DNA of 46,582 nucleotides from assembly GCA_017853245.1 (NCBI GenBank), contig JAFMJY010000005.1, positions 1 through 46,582 of the forward strand. Reading direction: 5' to 3'. The notes beneath the pieces were generated by a model, which was given only the letters and a program-made list of their open reading frames with translations, searched no databases and had not been told where the DNA came from. Each line of letters opens with the position of its first letter. Within the stretch, counting starts at the first letter, position 1. Shown piece by piece: positions 8,172 through 16,796 of the stretch. The position numbers and the translations under genes were made by a program. The DNA comes from Burkholderiales bacterium (GTDB lineage Bacteria > Pseudomonadota > Gammaproteobacteria > Burkholderiales > Usitatibacteraceae).

Positions 8172-10279
8172 GCGCGCTGGCAGGCCTTGCCTGGCGGTCG
8201 GCTCGCCGCCTGCCGCTCTGCCTGCAAACGGAAGCGGCCGAGTGCGGGCTCGCGAGCCTCGTGATGATCGCCGGCTGGCACGGCTACCGGGTCGATCTCG
8301 CCACGCTCCGCCAGCGCCATCCGCTGTCGATCAAGGGCGTGACGCTCGCCCATCTGATTCAAGTATCGGGGCGTCTCGGCCTCGCTGGCCGGCCGCTGCG
8401 GCTGGAGCTCGCCGAGCTGCCCCAGCTCGCCACGCCGTGTGTCCTGCATTGGGACCTCAACCACTTCGTGGTGCTGCGTGAAGCGAGCGCCCGCGCCATC
8501 GTCATTCACGACCCGGCCGCCGGCGTGCGACGGCTTTCGATGGAAGAAGCCTCCCGCCACTTCACTGGAATCGCGCTCGAGCTGTCGCCCACGGGGGAAT
8601 TCCGCGAGGCTGACGAACGGGTGCGCGTGCGGCTTCGTGACCTCACCGGGCCGGTGCGCGGCCTGGGGCCCGCCCTCGCGCAGGTTCTCGCGCTGGCCCT
8701 CGCGTTGCAGGCGCTCGCGGTCCTCGCCCCCTTCTACCTGCAGTGGGTGGTCGACGGTGCGGTGGCCTCCGGCGACCGGGAGCTGCTCACGGTGCTCGGC
8801 GTGGGATTCCTGCTGCTCGCTGCAATACAGGTGGCGGTAGGCGCCCTGCGCTCGTGGGTGGTGCTCTACCTCGGCACCACGCTCAACCTGCAGTGGCTCG
8901 CGAACGTCTTCTCGCACCTGCTCAGGCTGCCCGTAGCGTGGTTCGAGAAGCGCCACCTGGGCGACGTCGTCTCGCGCTTTGGCGCCGTCACCACCATCCA
9001 GCGCACGCTCACCTCGAGCTTTGTCGAGGCGGTGATCGACGGGCTGATGGCGGTGGTGACGCTGGCGATGATGCTCGCCTACAGCTTCCCACTCACGCTT
9101 ATCGCGCTCGCTACCGTGTCGGCCTATGGTGTAGCGCGGGCGGCGTTCTACGCGCCACTCAAGCGCGCCACCGGGGAACACATCGTCCACGCCGCCCGCC
9201 AGCAAAGCCACTTCCTCGAGACGGTTCGCGGTGTGCAGTCGATCCGGCTCTTCGGGCGCGAGGACGAGCGCCGGGCTCGGTGGCTGAACCTGGCGGTGGA
9301 CGCCACCAACGGCGACCTGCGCGTACAGAAGCTCTCGCTCGGCTTCCGCTCGGCCAATGGCATCGCCTTTGGCGTCGAGCGCGTGGCGGTGGTGTGGCTG
9401 GGCGCCATCCTCGTACTCGACGCGACCCTCACCACCGGCATGCTCTTCGCATTCCTCGCCTACAAGGAGCAGTTCTCGGCGCGCGTGGCAGGCCTCATCG
9501 ACAAGACGATCGAGTTGAAGATGTTGAAGCTCCAGGGCGAGCGGCTCGCCGACATCGTGCTCACACCCGCAGAGTCTCAGCCGCGCACGCCAGTGGTGAG
9601 CGTCGAGGATGCCTCGCTCGAGGCGCGGAACCTTTCCTTCCGCTACTCCGAGATGGAGCCCTTCGTGCTGCGCGATTGCTCCTTCCGCATCGCGCCGGGC
9701 GAGTCGGTGGCCATCGTTGGCGCGTCGGGTTGCGGCAAGACGACGCTCGTGAAGCTCCTGCTGGGGCTCATCCCGCCCACGGATGGGCAGGTGCTGGTCG
9801 GTGGCGTCGACGTGCAGAAGATGGGATTGGAGGCTTACCGGCAGCTCGTGGGTACGGTGATGCAGGACGACCCGCTGTTCGCGGGCTCGATTGAGGACAA
9901 CGTGAGCTTCTTCGATCCCTCGCCCAGCCAGGAAGCGATCGAGCGGTGCACGCGGCTTGCTGCCGTGCACGACGACATCGCCGCCATGCCGATGGGCTAT
10001 CACACGCTGATCGGCGACATGGGCACCGCGCTCTCCGGGGGCCAGCGGCAGCGGCTGCTGCTCGCGCGAGCGCTCTACAAGCAGCCGCGGATTCTCTTTC
10101 TCGATGAAGCCACCAGCGCCCTCGACGTGCAGCGGGAGCGGCTGGTGAACGAGGCGATCCGGGGACTCAAGCTCACCCGCATCCTGATCGCGCACCGGCC
10201 CGAGACCATCGCCTCCGCGAGCCGCGTGATCGTGCTGCAGGGCGGGCGCGTGGCGCAGGACCTGCGGCAAGCCGCCTGA
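8168..10279 (+). CDS. CvaB-like peptidase-containing ABC exporter (C39 family)
   Basis: The product is 703 residues in three parts. The N-terminal C39 cysteine peptidase has oxyanion Gln20 and catalytic Cys26 in QTEAAECGLA, His99 in NHFVVL and Asp115 in IHDPA, so the leader-cleaving triad is intact. A membrane domain follows (about 150-440). The ATPase domain has Walker A GASGCGKTT (about 517), LSGGQRQR (about 622), ILFLDEATSALD (about 641) and IAHRPET (about 674). The family cleaves double-glycine leaders and exports the core in one step. GTG 8168 overlaps the adaptor stop (GTGA). The three GG-leader ORFs at 5436-6042 are the obvious substrates. The resemblance to colicin V CvaB extends over the whole length. 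Confidence 0.93.
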   Translation: MSALAGLAWRSARRLPLCLQTEAAECGLASLVMIAGWHGYRVDLATLRQRHPLSIKGVTLAHLIQVSGRLGLAGRPLRLELAELPQLATPCVLHWDLNHFVVLREASARAIVIHDPAAGVRRLSMEEASRHFTGIALELSPTGEFREADERVRVRLRDLTGPVRGLGPALAQVLALALALQALAVLAPFYLQWVVDGAVASGDRELLTVLGVGFLLLAAIQVAVGALRSWVVLYLGTTLNLQWLANVFSHLLRLPVAWFEKRHLGDVVSRFGAVTTIQRTLTSSFVEAVIDGLMAVVTLAMMLAYSFPLTLIALATVSAYGVARAAFYAPLKRATGEHIVHAARQQSHFLETVRGVQSIRLFGREDERRARWLNLAVDATNGDLRVQKLSLGFRSANGIAFGVERVAVVWLGAILVLDATLTTGMLFAFLAYKEQFSARVAGLIDKTIELKMLKLQGERLADIVLTPAESQPRTPVVSVEDASLEARNLSFRYSEMEPFVLRDCSFRIAPGESVAIVGASGCGKTTLVKLLLGLIPPTDGQVLVGGVDVQKMGLEAYRQLVGTVMQDDPLFAGSIEDNVSFFDPSPSQEAIERCTRLAAVHDDIAAMPMGYHTLIGDMGTALSGGQRQRLLLARALYKQPRILFLDEATSALDVQRERLVNEAIRGLKLTRILIAHRPETIASASRVIVLQGGRVAQDLRQAA

Positions 10280-10305
10280 GGGCGAGGGGGCGCCGAGCGC
10301 GCCTG

Positions 10306-10311
10306 TATAAT
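10306..10311 (+). promoter_or_regulatory. Putative -10 element TATAAT with GC-rich discriminator
   Basis: A perfect TATAAT lies 48 bases before the next ATG and is followed by CCGCGC, a GC-rich discriminator. No convincing -35 hexamer stands at 16-18 bases. The leader that follows contains a GCCGGC-TCTC-GCCGGC hairpin (10327-10342). It probably starts transcription of the transporter and sulfurtransferase genes downstream and marks the end of the peptide-export operon. Confidence 0.5.
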
Positions 10312-10358
10312 CCGCGCTCCCATCGAGCCGGCTCTCGCCGGCACTGCAACCGCCCCGC

Positions 10359-11216
10359 ATGACCGCCCTCTGGATGCTCGCGGCGAGCTTCTGTTTCGGC
10401 ACCATGGCGGTGTTCGTGAAGCTCGGCGCCGCGCACTTCGACCCCGTCGAGCTCGCCTTCTACCGATCGCTGGGCGGCCTGCTGCTCATAAGCGGCTTCG
10501 TCCTCTCGCGCGGCGAAACCGTTGCGAGCCCCCACATGCGCTTGCATCTCTTTCGGAGCGTGGCGGGCATCGCTGGCGCAGCCGCGTACTTCTATTGCCT
10601 CGCCGAGTTGCCGCTTGCCTCGGCCACCACGCTCAACTACACGTCGCCGCTGTTTCTGGCAGCTATCACGACGCTGTTTCTTCGCGAGCGGTTTTCCACC
10701 CGGCTTCTCGTGGCCGTGGCGGCCGGATTCGGCGGCGTGGTGCTGCTTCTCGAGCCCACCTTCGGGCAGGGGAAGGCTTTCGCGGGCGCGCTGGGGCTTG
10801 CATCGGGCCTGGTCGGCGCGTGGGCCTATCTGGGTGTGCGAGCGCTGGGGCGCGTGGGCGAGCCCGAGTGGCGTGTGCTCTTCTGGTTCAGCGCCGTGGG
10901 CACGGTCGGCTGCGCAGCGTGGCAACTCGCGTTTTCCGGCTTCCACGCCCTCCGTTGGGAGACGGCGTGGATCCTCGTCGGCATGGTTGCGCTCGGGACG
11001 CTGGGGCAGCTCACGCTCACGCGCGCCTACGGCCGGGGCAATACGCTTGTAGCGGGCACCGTGTCGTACTCGACGATCATCTTTTCGGCCGCCTACATGG
11101 CCGTGCTGTGGGACGACCATCTGAAGCCCTCCGCTTGGGCAGGCATCGCCATCATCGTGGCAGCGGGTATCCTCGCCACCGCGGCTGGGCGCCCCCGCTC
11201 GCCCGCGCGCACCTGA
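10359..11216 (+). CDS. DMT-superfamily (EamA) transporter
   Basis: The product is 285 residues with ten predicted membrane helices arranged as two EamA repeats. The first repeat begins LWMLAASFCFGTMAVFVKLGA and includes the conserved ASATTLNYTSPLFLA. The second begins near FAGALGLASGLVGAWAYLGV and ends with GIAIIVAAGILAT. Relatives export amino acids or other small metabolites through the inner membrane; the substrate is not predictable here. The sulfurtransferase gene starts 10 bases after its stop, suggesting co-transcription from the TATAAT-containing region upstream. Confidence 0.85.
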   Translation: MTALWMLAASFCFGTMAVFVKLGAAHFDPVELAFYRSLGGLLLISGFVLSRGETVASPHMRLHLFRSVAGIAGAAAYFYCLAELPLASATTLNYTSPLFLAAITTLFLRERFSTRLLVAVAAGFGGVVLLLEPTFGQGKAFAGALGLASGLVGAWAYLGVRALGRVGEPEWRVLFWFSAVGTVGCAAWQLAFSGFHALRWETAWILVGMVALGTLGQLTLTRAYGRGNTLVAGTVSYSTIIFSAAYMAVLWDDHLKPSAWAGIAIIVAAGILATAAGRPRSPART

Positions 11217-11226
11217 AGGAACCCCC

Positions 11227-12060
11227 ATGCTCGTCTCCACTGAAGACCTCGCCAGCCATCTCGGTGACCCCGACTGGGTCGTGATCGACACGCGCCACGA
11301 CCTCTCCAATCCCGGCCAGGGGCGCGCGGCCTGGCGTGCCGGCCACATTCCCGGTGCGTTTCATCTTCACCTCGACGAGGACCTGTCAGGCGCCACGACA
11401 GGGCGCAACGGCCGGCACCCGCTGCCGGATCCGGCTTCGCTCGCCGTCAAGCTCGCCTCGTGCGGGGTGGCGCCGGGCCGCCAGGTGGTCGTGTACGACG
11501 ACACCGGCAACTGCTTCTCGGTGCGCCTGTGGTGGTTGCTCACGTGGCTGGGGCACGATCGCGTTGCGCTGCTCGATGGGGGCCTGAAGGCATGGCTCGC
11601 CGAAGGCCGCCCCGTCGACGATCGCGTGCCGCCTCGGCGTGCGGGTCAGGTGAGCGCCACGCCGCGCGAGCGCCTCACCGTGGATCGCGAGCATGTCCTT
11701 GCCACGCGCGGCCAGGCGGGCGCGTGCCTGATCGACGCCCGCGCGCCAGGGCGCTTTCATGGCGAAGGAGAGACGCTAGACCCCGTCGGCGGCCACATCC
11801 CTGGCGCGGAGAATCGCTTCTGGCAGATGAACCTGCAGCCCGACGGGCGCTTCCGGCCACCCGAGGTGCTGAAGCAGCAGTTCCTTGAACTGATGGGTGG
11901 CGCGCGCCCAGAAGACACCATGCACAGCTGCGGCTCGGGTGTCACCGCCTGTCACAATCTCTTTGCCATGACGCTCGCCGGGCTTGCAGGCAGCCGCCTC
12001 TACCCCGGGTCCTGGAGCGAGTGGTGCGCGCATCCCGAATTGCCGGTTTCCACGGAGTGA
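11227..12060 (+). CDS. 3-mercaptopyruvate/thiosulfate sulfurtransferase (tandem rhodanese)
   Basis: The product is 277 residues with two rhodanese domains. The N-terminal, inactive one (about 1-130) contains VVIDTRHDL and AGHIPGAFHL. The C-terminal, active one (about 150-275) contains LIDARAPGRF, the GHIPGAEN signature and the active-site loop CGSGVTA with Cys235. The CGSGVTA loop points to 3-mercaptopyruvate sulfurtransferase rather than classical rhodanese (CRKGVTA type). The enzyme transfers sulfane sulfur to acceptors such as cyanide or thiols in the cytoplasm. Four bases separate it from the following peptidase gene. Confidence 0.88.
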   Translation: MLVSTEDLASHLGDPDWVVIDTRHDLSNPGQGRAAWRAGHIPGAFHLHLDEDLSGATTGRNGRHPLPDPASLAVKLASCGVAPGRQVVVYDDTGNCFSVRLWWLLTWLGHDRVALLDGGLKAWLAEGRPVDDRVPPRRAGQVSATPRERLTVDREHVLATRGQAGACLIDARAPGRFHGEGETLDPVGGHIPGAENRFWQMNLQPDGRFRPPEVLKQQFLELMGGARPEDTMHSCGSGVTACHNLFAMTLAGLAGSRLYPGSWSEWCAHPELPVSTE

Positions 12061-12064
12061 CACG

Positions 12065-14038
12065 ATGACCCGCCTCACATGGACTCGCCGCCTCGCCCTT
12101 GCTGCGCTCGCCGCCTCAGTGATGAGCGCCGGCGCCCAGCCCGCCACGCTCACGCCCCCTGCAGCGATGCGGCTCGATGGCGTGCCACCGATCTCCGCCG
12201 CGATCGTCGACAAGGTGGCTGCCTATACCGAGTTCAAGCCGAGCGGCGTGCTGGATTGGCATCCGCAGCGCCGCGAGATCCTCATCCGTCAGCGGCTGCG
12301 CAACACCGCGCAGTTGCATCGCGTCACGCAGCCCGGCCAGGCGCCGGCGCCGATCACGGACTTGGCGGAAGCGGTGGCGGGTGGCACCTGGCAACCCAGG
12401 AAGGGCGGATACCTGTTGCTTTCGGGAAGTGAGGGCGGCAACGAGGTCTACCGAATCCGACGCTTCGACCCGGAGACAAAATCCATCACCGCAGTGAGCC
12501 CGGATGGCCAGCGCGCGGGCAGCCTCAATTGGAGCCCGGATGGCGAGCGCATCGTCTACACGACCGTGCCCATCGACCGCAACAACCAGTCGCGCGAGTT
12601 GCAGACCACGGTCCATCTTGCCGACCCGTTGAACCCGGAGGCCGCGCGCGTTCTCGCGAAGCTCCCGGGCGGCGGCTGGTTCTCGTTTCGCTTCTCGCCC
12701 GACGGGAAGCAGCTTTCCTACATCGAGTACCGCTCGGCGGAATCGTCGGATCTGTGGCTGATGGATGTCGCGACGGGGGAATCCCGCCGCCTCACGCATC
12801 AGGCCAAGGGGGAGCCCGTGGCCTACCGCGACGCCGAGTTCGCGCCGGATGGAAGGGGGCTGTATGCGATCAGCGATCGCGGCTCGCCCTTCTCGCGCCT
12901 TGTCTACCTCGACATCGCCAGCGGGAAGGAAACGGCACTTGCCGCCAACCTGCAGGCGGACGTGGAGTCGATCGCCGTGTCGGGTGAGGCCAACCGCCTC
13001 GCCTTCATCACCAACGACGCGGGCGCGCACACGCTGCGCTTCCTCGATCTCAAGACCCGCAAGGAAGTCGACCGCCCGGCGCTCGTGCCCGGCGTGGTCT
13101 CCGGCATGCTCTGGCGGCCGGACGGGAGCGAGCTGGCTTTCGCGCACGCGTCGGCCAAGTCACCGGGCGACGTCTTCACCTACGACCCCAAGGCCAACCG
13201 CGTCACGCGCTGGACGAACGGCAATAGCCCGAAGCTCAATGCCCAGGCCTTCGTCGACCCGCGCGTCATCCGCTGGAAGAGCTTTGACGGCCGCGAGATC
13301 ACCGGCCTCTACTACCACCCGCCCTCCACCTTCGAGGGCCCGCGCCCGGTCTACGTGAGCATTCACGGCGGCCCGGAGGCTCAGGCGCGCGCCGGGTTCA
13401 TCGGCCGTAACAACTACCTCGTGAACGAGCTGGGCGTCGCCGTGATCTATCCGAACGTCCGCGGCTCGAGCGGATTCGGCAAGGAATTCCTCAAGCTCGA
13501 CAACGGTCGACTGCGCGAGGATTCGGTGAAGGACATCGGCGCGCTGCTCGATTGGATCGCCAAGCAGCCGGGGCTCGACGGCAAGCGCGTGCTCGTCACC
13601 GGGGGAAGCTACGGCGGTTACATGACGTTCGCCACCGCCGTGCATTACGCCGACCGTATTGCGGGCGCCGCAAGCTCCGTGGGCATCTCCAACTTCGTCA
13701 CCTTCCTCGAGCGCACGGAGACGTACCGCCGCGACTTGCGCCGCGTGGAGTACGGCGACGAGCGCGACCCGGCCATGCGCGCCTTCCTGGAATCGATCTC
13801 GCCGCTCAACCACGCCGACAAGATTTCGAAGCCGCTGTTCGTGATCCAGGGCAAGAACGACCCGCGCGTGCCCTGGACGGAATCCGAGCAGATCGTGGCG
13901 GTGCTCAAGAAGCGCGGCACGCCCGTCTGGTACATGCTCGCCGAGGACGAGGGCCACGGCTTCCAGAAGAAGGCGAACGCCGACTACCAGTTCTACGCCA
14001 TGCTGGCATTCGTGGAGCGCACGCTCTTCCCGAAGTAG
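12065..14038 (+). CDS. Secreted S9-family prolyl oligopeptidase-like peptidase
   Basis: The product is 657 residues. A signal peptide (RRLALAALAASVMSAGAQP) is followed by a TolB/WD40-like propeller with several SPDG turns (for example LNWSPDGERIVY and FSPDGKQLSY), then an alpha/beta-hydrolase domain. The catalytic set is visible as Ser515 in GGSYGGY, Asp599 in QGKNDPRVP and His631 in DEGHGF. The family cleaves short peptides, often as dipeptidyl or acylaminoacyl peptidases, here probably in the periplasm. ATG 12065 is chosen because it gives a clean signal peptide; the frame is open further upstream inside the sulfurtransferase gene. A paralogue faces it at 14088-16049. Confidence 0.88.
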   Translation: MTRLTWTRRLALAALAASVMSAGAQPATLTPPAAMRLDGVPPISAAIVDKVAAYTEFKPSGVLDWHPQRREILIRQRLRNTAQLHRVTQPGQAPAPITDLAEAVAGGTWQPRKGGYLLLSGSEGGNEVYRIRRFDPETKSITAVSPDGQRAGSLNWSPDGERIVYTTVPIDRNNQSRELQTTVHLADPLNPEAARVLAKLPGGGWFSFRFSPDGKQLSYIEYRSAESSDLWLMDVATGESRRLTHQAKGEPVAYRDAEFAPDGRGLYAISDRGSPFSRLVYLDIASGKETALAANLQADVESIAVSGEANRLAFITNDAGAHTLRFLDLKTRKEVDRPALVPGVVSGMLWRPDGSELAFAHASAKSPGDVFTYDPKANRVTRWTNGNSPKLNAQAFVDPRVIRWKSFDGREITGLYYHPPSTFEGPRPVYVSIHGGPEAQARAGFIGRNNYLVNELGVAVIYPNVRGSSGFGKEFLKLDNGRLREDSVKDIGALLDWIAKQPGLDGKRVLVTGGSYGGYMTFATAVHYADRIAGAASSVGISNFVTFLERTETYRRDLRRVEYGDERDPAMRAFLESISPLNHADKISKPLFVIQGKNDPRVPWTESEQIVAVLKKRGTPVWYMLAEDEGHGFQKKANADYQFYAMLAFVERTLFPK

Positions 14039-14045
14039 AAACGAC

Positions 14046-14069
14046 AAGGGCCGCCCGAAGGCGGCCCTT
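14046..14069. terminator. Shared hairpin terminator between two convergent S9 peptidases
   Basis: A perfect 10-base-pair stem (AAGGGCCGCC / GGCGGCCCTT) closes a CGAA tetraloop, 8 bases after one stop codon and 19 before the other. A- and T-ends on both sides allow function in both directions, though the U-run is short. Confidence 0.8.
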
Positions 14070-14087
14070 GAGGGGTCGCGCTGCCGA

Positions 14088-16049
14088 CTACTTCTTCAGG
14101 CTCTCTTCGAAGAACCGCGCGAGCCGCCCGTAGAAGTCGAAGCGGTTCTCGTCCTTGTTGTAGCCGTGCCCTTCGCCGGCATAGACCACGTACTCCACCT
14201 TCTTGCCGGCGCGCTCGAGCGCGCTCTTGAATTGGTTGCCGTGCGCAATGGGCACGCGCACGTCAGCCGAGCCCATCGAGAGGAAGACCGGCGCCTTCAC
14301 TCGGCCGGCAAGCTTCACGGCTGAGGTGCGGTCGAAGAGGTCGCCGTCGGCCTTGTGGTCGCCCACCAGGCGCTTGAAGTCCGTCTCGAAATAGTCGGTG
14401 AGCTGCGCGGTGTCCGAGTACGCGGTTGTTTGCAGCAGCGTCAAGTCGGTGACCGCAATGAACGGTGCCGAGCAGGCCCACAGGTCCGGGTCTCGGGCGG
14501 CGCCAATGGCCGCCGCGTAACCGCCGTAGCTGCCGCCGAAGATGCACATCTTCTTCGGGTCGGCAATGCCCTCCTTCACCAGGTGCAGGGCGCCATCGTT
14601 CAGGTCGTCCTGCATGGCGAGGCCCCACTGCTTGAACCCCGCTTCGTAATGCTTGCGGCCGAAGCCCGTCGACGCCCGCGGCTCAGGCTGCAGCACCGCG
14701 AAGCCGCGCGAGGCAAACCACTGCGCCTCGATGTCAAAGCCGCCGCGATAGACGCGCACGTGGGGGCCGCCGTGAACGTGAACGATGAGCGGCAGGTTCT
14801 TGCCCGAGGTTCCCTTGGGGATGGTGAGCCAGGCCGGGATCTCGAGACCATCGCGCGCCTTGTAGGTGATGAACTTGCGCTCGGACATGAGCGCCGGGTC
14901 CAGCCACTCGCGCGTGGAAACCACCGGCTCAATGGACGGGCCCTTCATGTCGAGCAGGTGGTACTGGCCCGCGTCCGTGTCCGAGGAGGAGAGCACGAGC
15001 GCCATGTTCTCCTTGCGCGACGCCGGGAGCATGGTGTTCAACTTGCCCTTGAACGTCTGGTCGAGCTGGCGCTGGAGCTTTTCCATCTCCGGGTCGAACC
15101 ACTTCACGGACGGGTTCTCGGCGCTGTAGCGCACACCTACCAGCCTCTTCTTTTCCTCGCTGAAGATGAGGCCACCCTGCACGTCGATCAGCGGGTGCTC
15201 GAACACCAGGTCGCCCAGCTTCTTCGCCTTGGTGTCGTACTTGTAGATCGCCATCTTGTCGCGCCCGGCGTTGGTCGCGACGTAGAGAGTGGTGTTGTCC
15301 CAGTCGAAGGCGAGCGGCTGCCAGGTGGCGCGCTTGTCGCCCTCGGCGAACTGGTTGTATTCCCAGAGCTTTTCCCACTTGGCGTCCTTGCCGTCGCGAT
15401 GCCAGACCTGCGTCCACTGCAAGGCATCCTTGTTGGCGCGCTCCGGCACCGAGATGGCCACGCGCGGCACGTTGTTCCGGTCGAGCACCCAGCCACGCAC
15501 GCGTCCCGGCGAGTCGAAGCTCAGGAGCTCGGAGCGGCCGTTCTCGGTGTCCAGCAGATAGACGTCGGCCGACTCGCGCGAGCGCTGATTCATGGAAACG
15601 TACGCCTTCGGCGAGTCGTCCGTCGTGCGTGCGAGCAACGTCAAGCCGCGCTGAGCGAACTGCGAGAACTCCCGGACCTTCCTGCCGTCCTCGTTGATGC
15701 AATAGGAGCCGCGATAGTTGAAGTTGCCAGTAACGTCCTGGCCATCGGCCACCGCGAAGCACAGGCGCTCGTTGTTCACCCAATAGAAGTCCGCCACGTC
15801 ATAGGCATCGAAGGACGTCACGACAAATCGCGAGCGCTTGGCGAGGTTGATGACGGCCAGGTTGTTGCGCCCTTTCGAGGGCACCAGTGCCGCGAGCTTC
15901 GTGCCATCAGGCGAAAGCACCATCGAGGCGTACTGTGCCCGCTTGAAGAACGTCTCAACCGAAATGTCCCGCGCGCTCTTGGCGTGAAGGGCCGGGGAGG
16001 CGAGCATGACGGCCACCGCGGATACGGCAGTAGCAAGGAGTCGACGCAT
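14088..16049 (-). CDS. Secreted S9-family peptidase, second copy
   Basis: The product is 653 residues. A signal peptide (MRRLLATAVSAVAVMLASPALHA) precedes a propeller domain (about 40-380) and an alpha/beta-hydrolase domain with Ser507 in FGGSYGGYAA, Asp596 in GSADVRVP and His628 in GEGHGYN. It belongs to the branch with the ARDGLEIPAWLTIPKG and IVHVHGGPH motifs, that is, dipeptidyl aminopeptidase/acylaminoacyl peptidase-like. ATG 16049 is chosen because it starts the signal peptide and has GAGGAT upstream; the longer open frame lacks a leader. It differs clearly from the peptidase at 12065-14038, so this is not a recent duplication. Both enzymes probably trim peptides in the periplasm. Confidence 0.88.
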   Translation of the reverse strand: MRRLLATAVSAVAVMLASPALHAKSARDISVETFFKRAQYASMVLSPDGTKLAALVPSKGRNNLAVINLAKRSRFVVTSFDAYDVADFYWVNNERLCFAVADGQDVTGNFNYRGSYCINEDGRKVREFSQFAQRGLTLLARTTDDSPKAYVSMNQRSRESADVYLLDTENGRSELLSFDSPGRVRGWVLDRNNVPRVAISVPERANKDALQWTQVWHRDGKDAKWEKLWEYNQFAEGDKRATWQPLAFDWDNTTLYVATNAGRDKMAIYKYDTKAKKLGDLVFEHPLIDVQGGLIFSEEKKRLVGVRYSAENPSVKWFDPEMEKLQRQLDQTFKGKLNTMLPASRKENMALVLSSSDTDAGQYHLLDMKGPSIEPVVSTREWLDPALMSERKFITYKARDGLEIPAWLTIPKGTSGKNLPLIVHVHGGPHVRVYRGGFDIEAQWFASRGFAVLQPEPRASTGFGRKHYEAGFKQWGLAMQDDLNDGALHLVKEGIADPKKMCIFGGSYGGYAAAIGAARDPDLWACSAPFIAVTDLTLLQTTAYSDTAQLTDYFETDFKRLVGDHKADGDLFDRTSAVKLAGRVKAPVFLSMGSADVRVPIAHGNQFKSALERAGKKVEYVVYAGEGHGYNKDENRFDFYGRLARFFEESLKK

Positions 16050-16100
16050 GAGAGAGATCCTCGGGTGAAAAGCCGCGGGCAAAGTGCTCGCGCCGCGCGG

Positions 16101-16106
16101 ATTATA
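16101..16106 (-). promoter_or_regulatory. Putative -10 element TATAAT for the second S9 peptidase
   Basis: Reading the minus strand, TATAAT is followed by CCGCGCGG, the same TATAAT-CCGCGC arrangement seen at 10306. The predicted start lies near 16094, giving a leader of about 45 bases before ATG 16049. A -35 hexamer is not evident. Confidence 0.5.
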
Positions 16107-16117
16107 GGAGGGAAGCG

Positions 16118-16129
16118 CCCGCATGCGGG
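16118..16129. repeat. 12-base perfect palindrome CCCGCATGCGGG
   Basis: The palindrome lies 22 bases downstream of the plsY stop and just upstream of the putative -10 of the S9 gene. It could act as a weak terminator for plsY (no U-run) or as an operator. Confidence 0.35.
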
Positions 16130-16151
16130 GGCGGGACGCGGGCCGATTGCC

Positions 16152-16748
16152 CTACTTCGGGCGGGCCTTTTGTCCGATGCGGCTTTCCTCGCCGCGCAGG
16201 AGCTTGGCGAGATTCGCCTGGTGGCGCCAGACGAGCACCGCGCCCATCGCCGCGCCAGCCGCGAGCATCGGCGTGGCCCCCTGGATCGCCCAGATCACGG
16301 CTGGGGCGACGAGCGCCGCCGTCACCGCCGCGAGCGAGGAATAGCGTGTCACCAGGGCCACCGTCACCCACACCGCCAGGACGCCCACGCCCACCCGCCA
16401 GTCGAGCGCAAACAGGACGCCGGCCGCGGTGGCCACCCCCTTGCCCCCCTTGAAGCGCAGCCACAGGGAAAACACGTGGCCCAGGAACGCGGCGAGCCCG
16501 ACGGCAGCAATGGTCTCGGCGGGCAAGCCTGCGGCCCACGCCACCCACACCGCCACCCAGCCCTTGAGCGCATCGCCTCCCAGCGTGAGTACGGCGGCCA
16601 GCTTGCTGCCGGAACGCAGCACGTTCGTGGCTCCCGGGTTGCCCGAGCCGAATGAACGGGGGTCGGGAAGCCCCATCGCCCGGCTCACCAGCACCGCGAA
16701 CGGGATGGAACCCACGAGATAAGCGGCAACGATCGGGAGAAGCCACAT
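16152..16748 (-). CDS. plsY: Acyl-phosphate:glycerol-3-phosphate acyltransferase PlsY
   Basis: The product is 198 residues with five membrane helices, typical of PlsY. The three conserved cytoplasmic motifs are present: GSGNPGATNVLR (motif 1), LWLRFKGGKGVATAAGV (motif 2) and HQANLAKLLRGEESRIG near the C-terminus (motif 3). It makes 1-acyl-glycerol-3-phosphate from acyl-phosphate and glycerol-3-phosphate, the first step of membrane phospholipid synthesis. It is divergent from folB, an arrangement also seen in other proteobacteria, with 48 bases between the starts. Confidence 0.95.
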   Translation of the reverse strand: MWLLPIVAAYLVGSIPFAVLVSRAMGLPDPRSFGSGNPGATNVLRSGSKLAAVLTLGGDALKGWVAVWVAWAAGLPAETIAAVGLAAFLGHVFSLWLRFKGGKGVATAAGVLFALDWRVGVGVLAVWVTVALVTRYSSLAAVTAALVAPAVIWAIQGATPMLAAGAAMGAVLVWRHQANLAKLLRGEESRIGQKARPK

Positions 16749-16761
16749 GGTGTCGGTACTC

Positions 16762-16768
16762 TACAATA
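16762..16768. promoter_or_regulatory. Overlapping divergent -10-like elements of plsY and folB
   Basis: On the + strand TACAAT (16762-16767) could serve folB, with a start near 16774 and a leader of about 23 bases. On the - strand the almost coincident TATTGT (16768-16763) could serve plsY, with a leader of about 8 bases. Both lack a good -35. If real, the two promoters would exclude one another. Confidence 0.35.
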
Positions 16769-16796
16769 CGGCGCTCTTCGCTCGACTCCGCGCTCC

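Noticed and set aside
8048-10405. A 785-codon open frame on the minus strand opposite the ABC exporter
   Set aside because: It is a GC-rich antisense shadow with biased, repeat-like composition. The plus strand has full family motifs.
14355-16655. A 766-codon plus-strand frame over the second S9 peptidase and plsY
   Set aside because: It spans two well-supported minus-strand genes and has no recognisable domain; another high-GC shadow.
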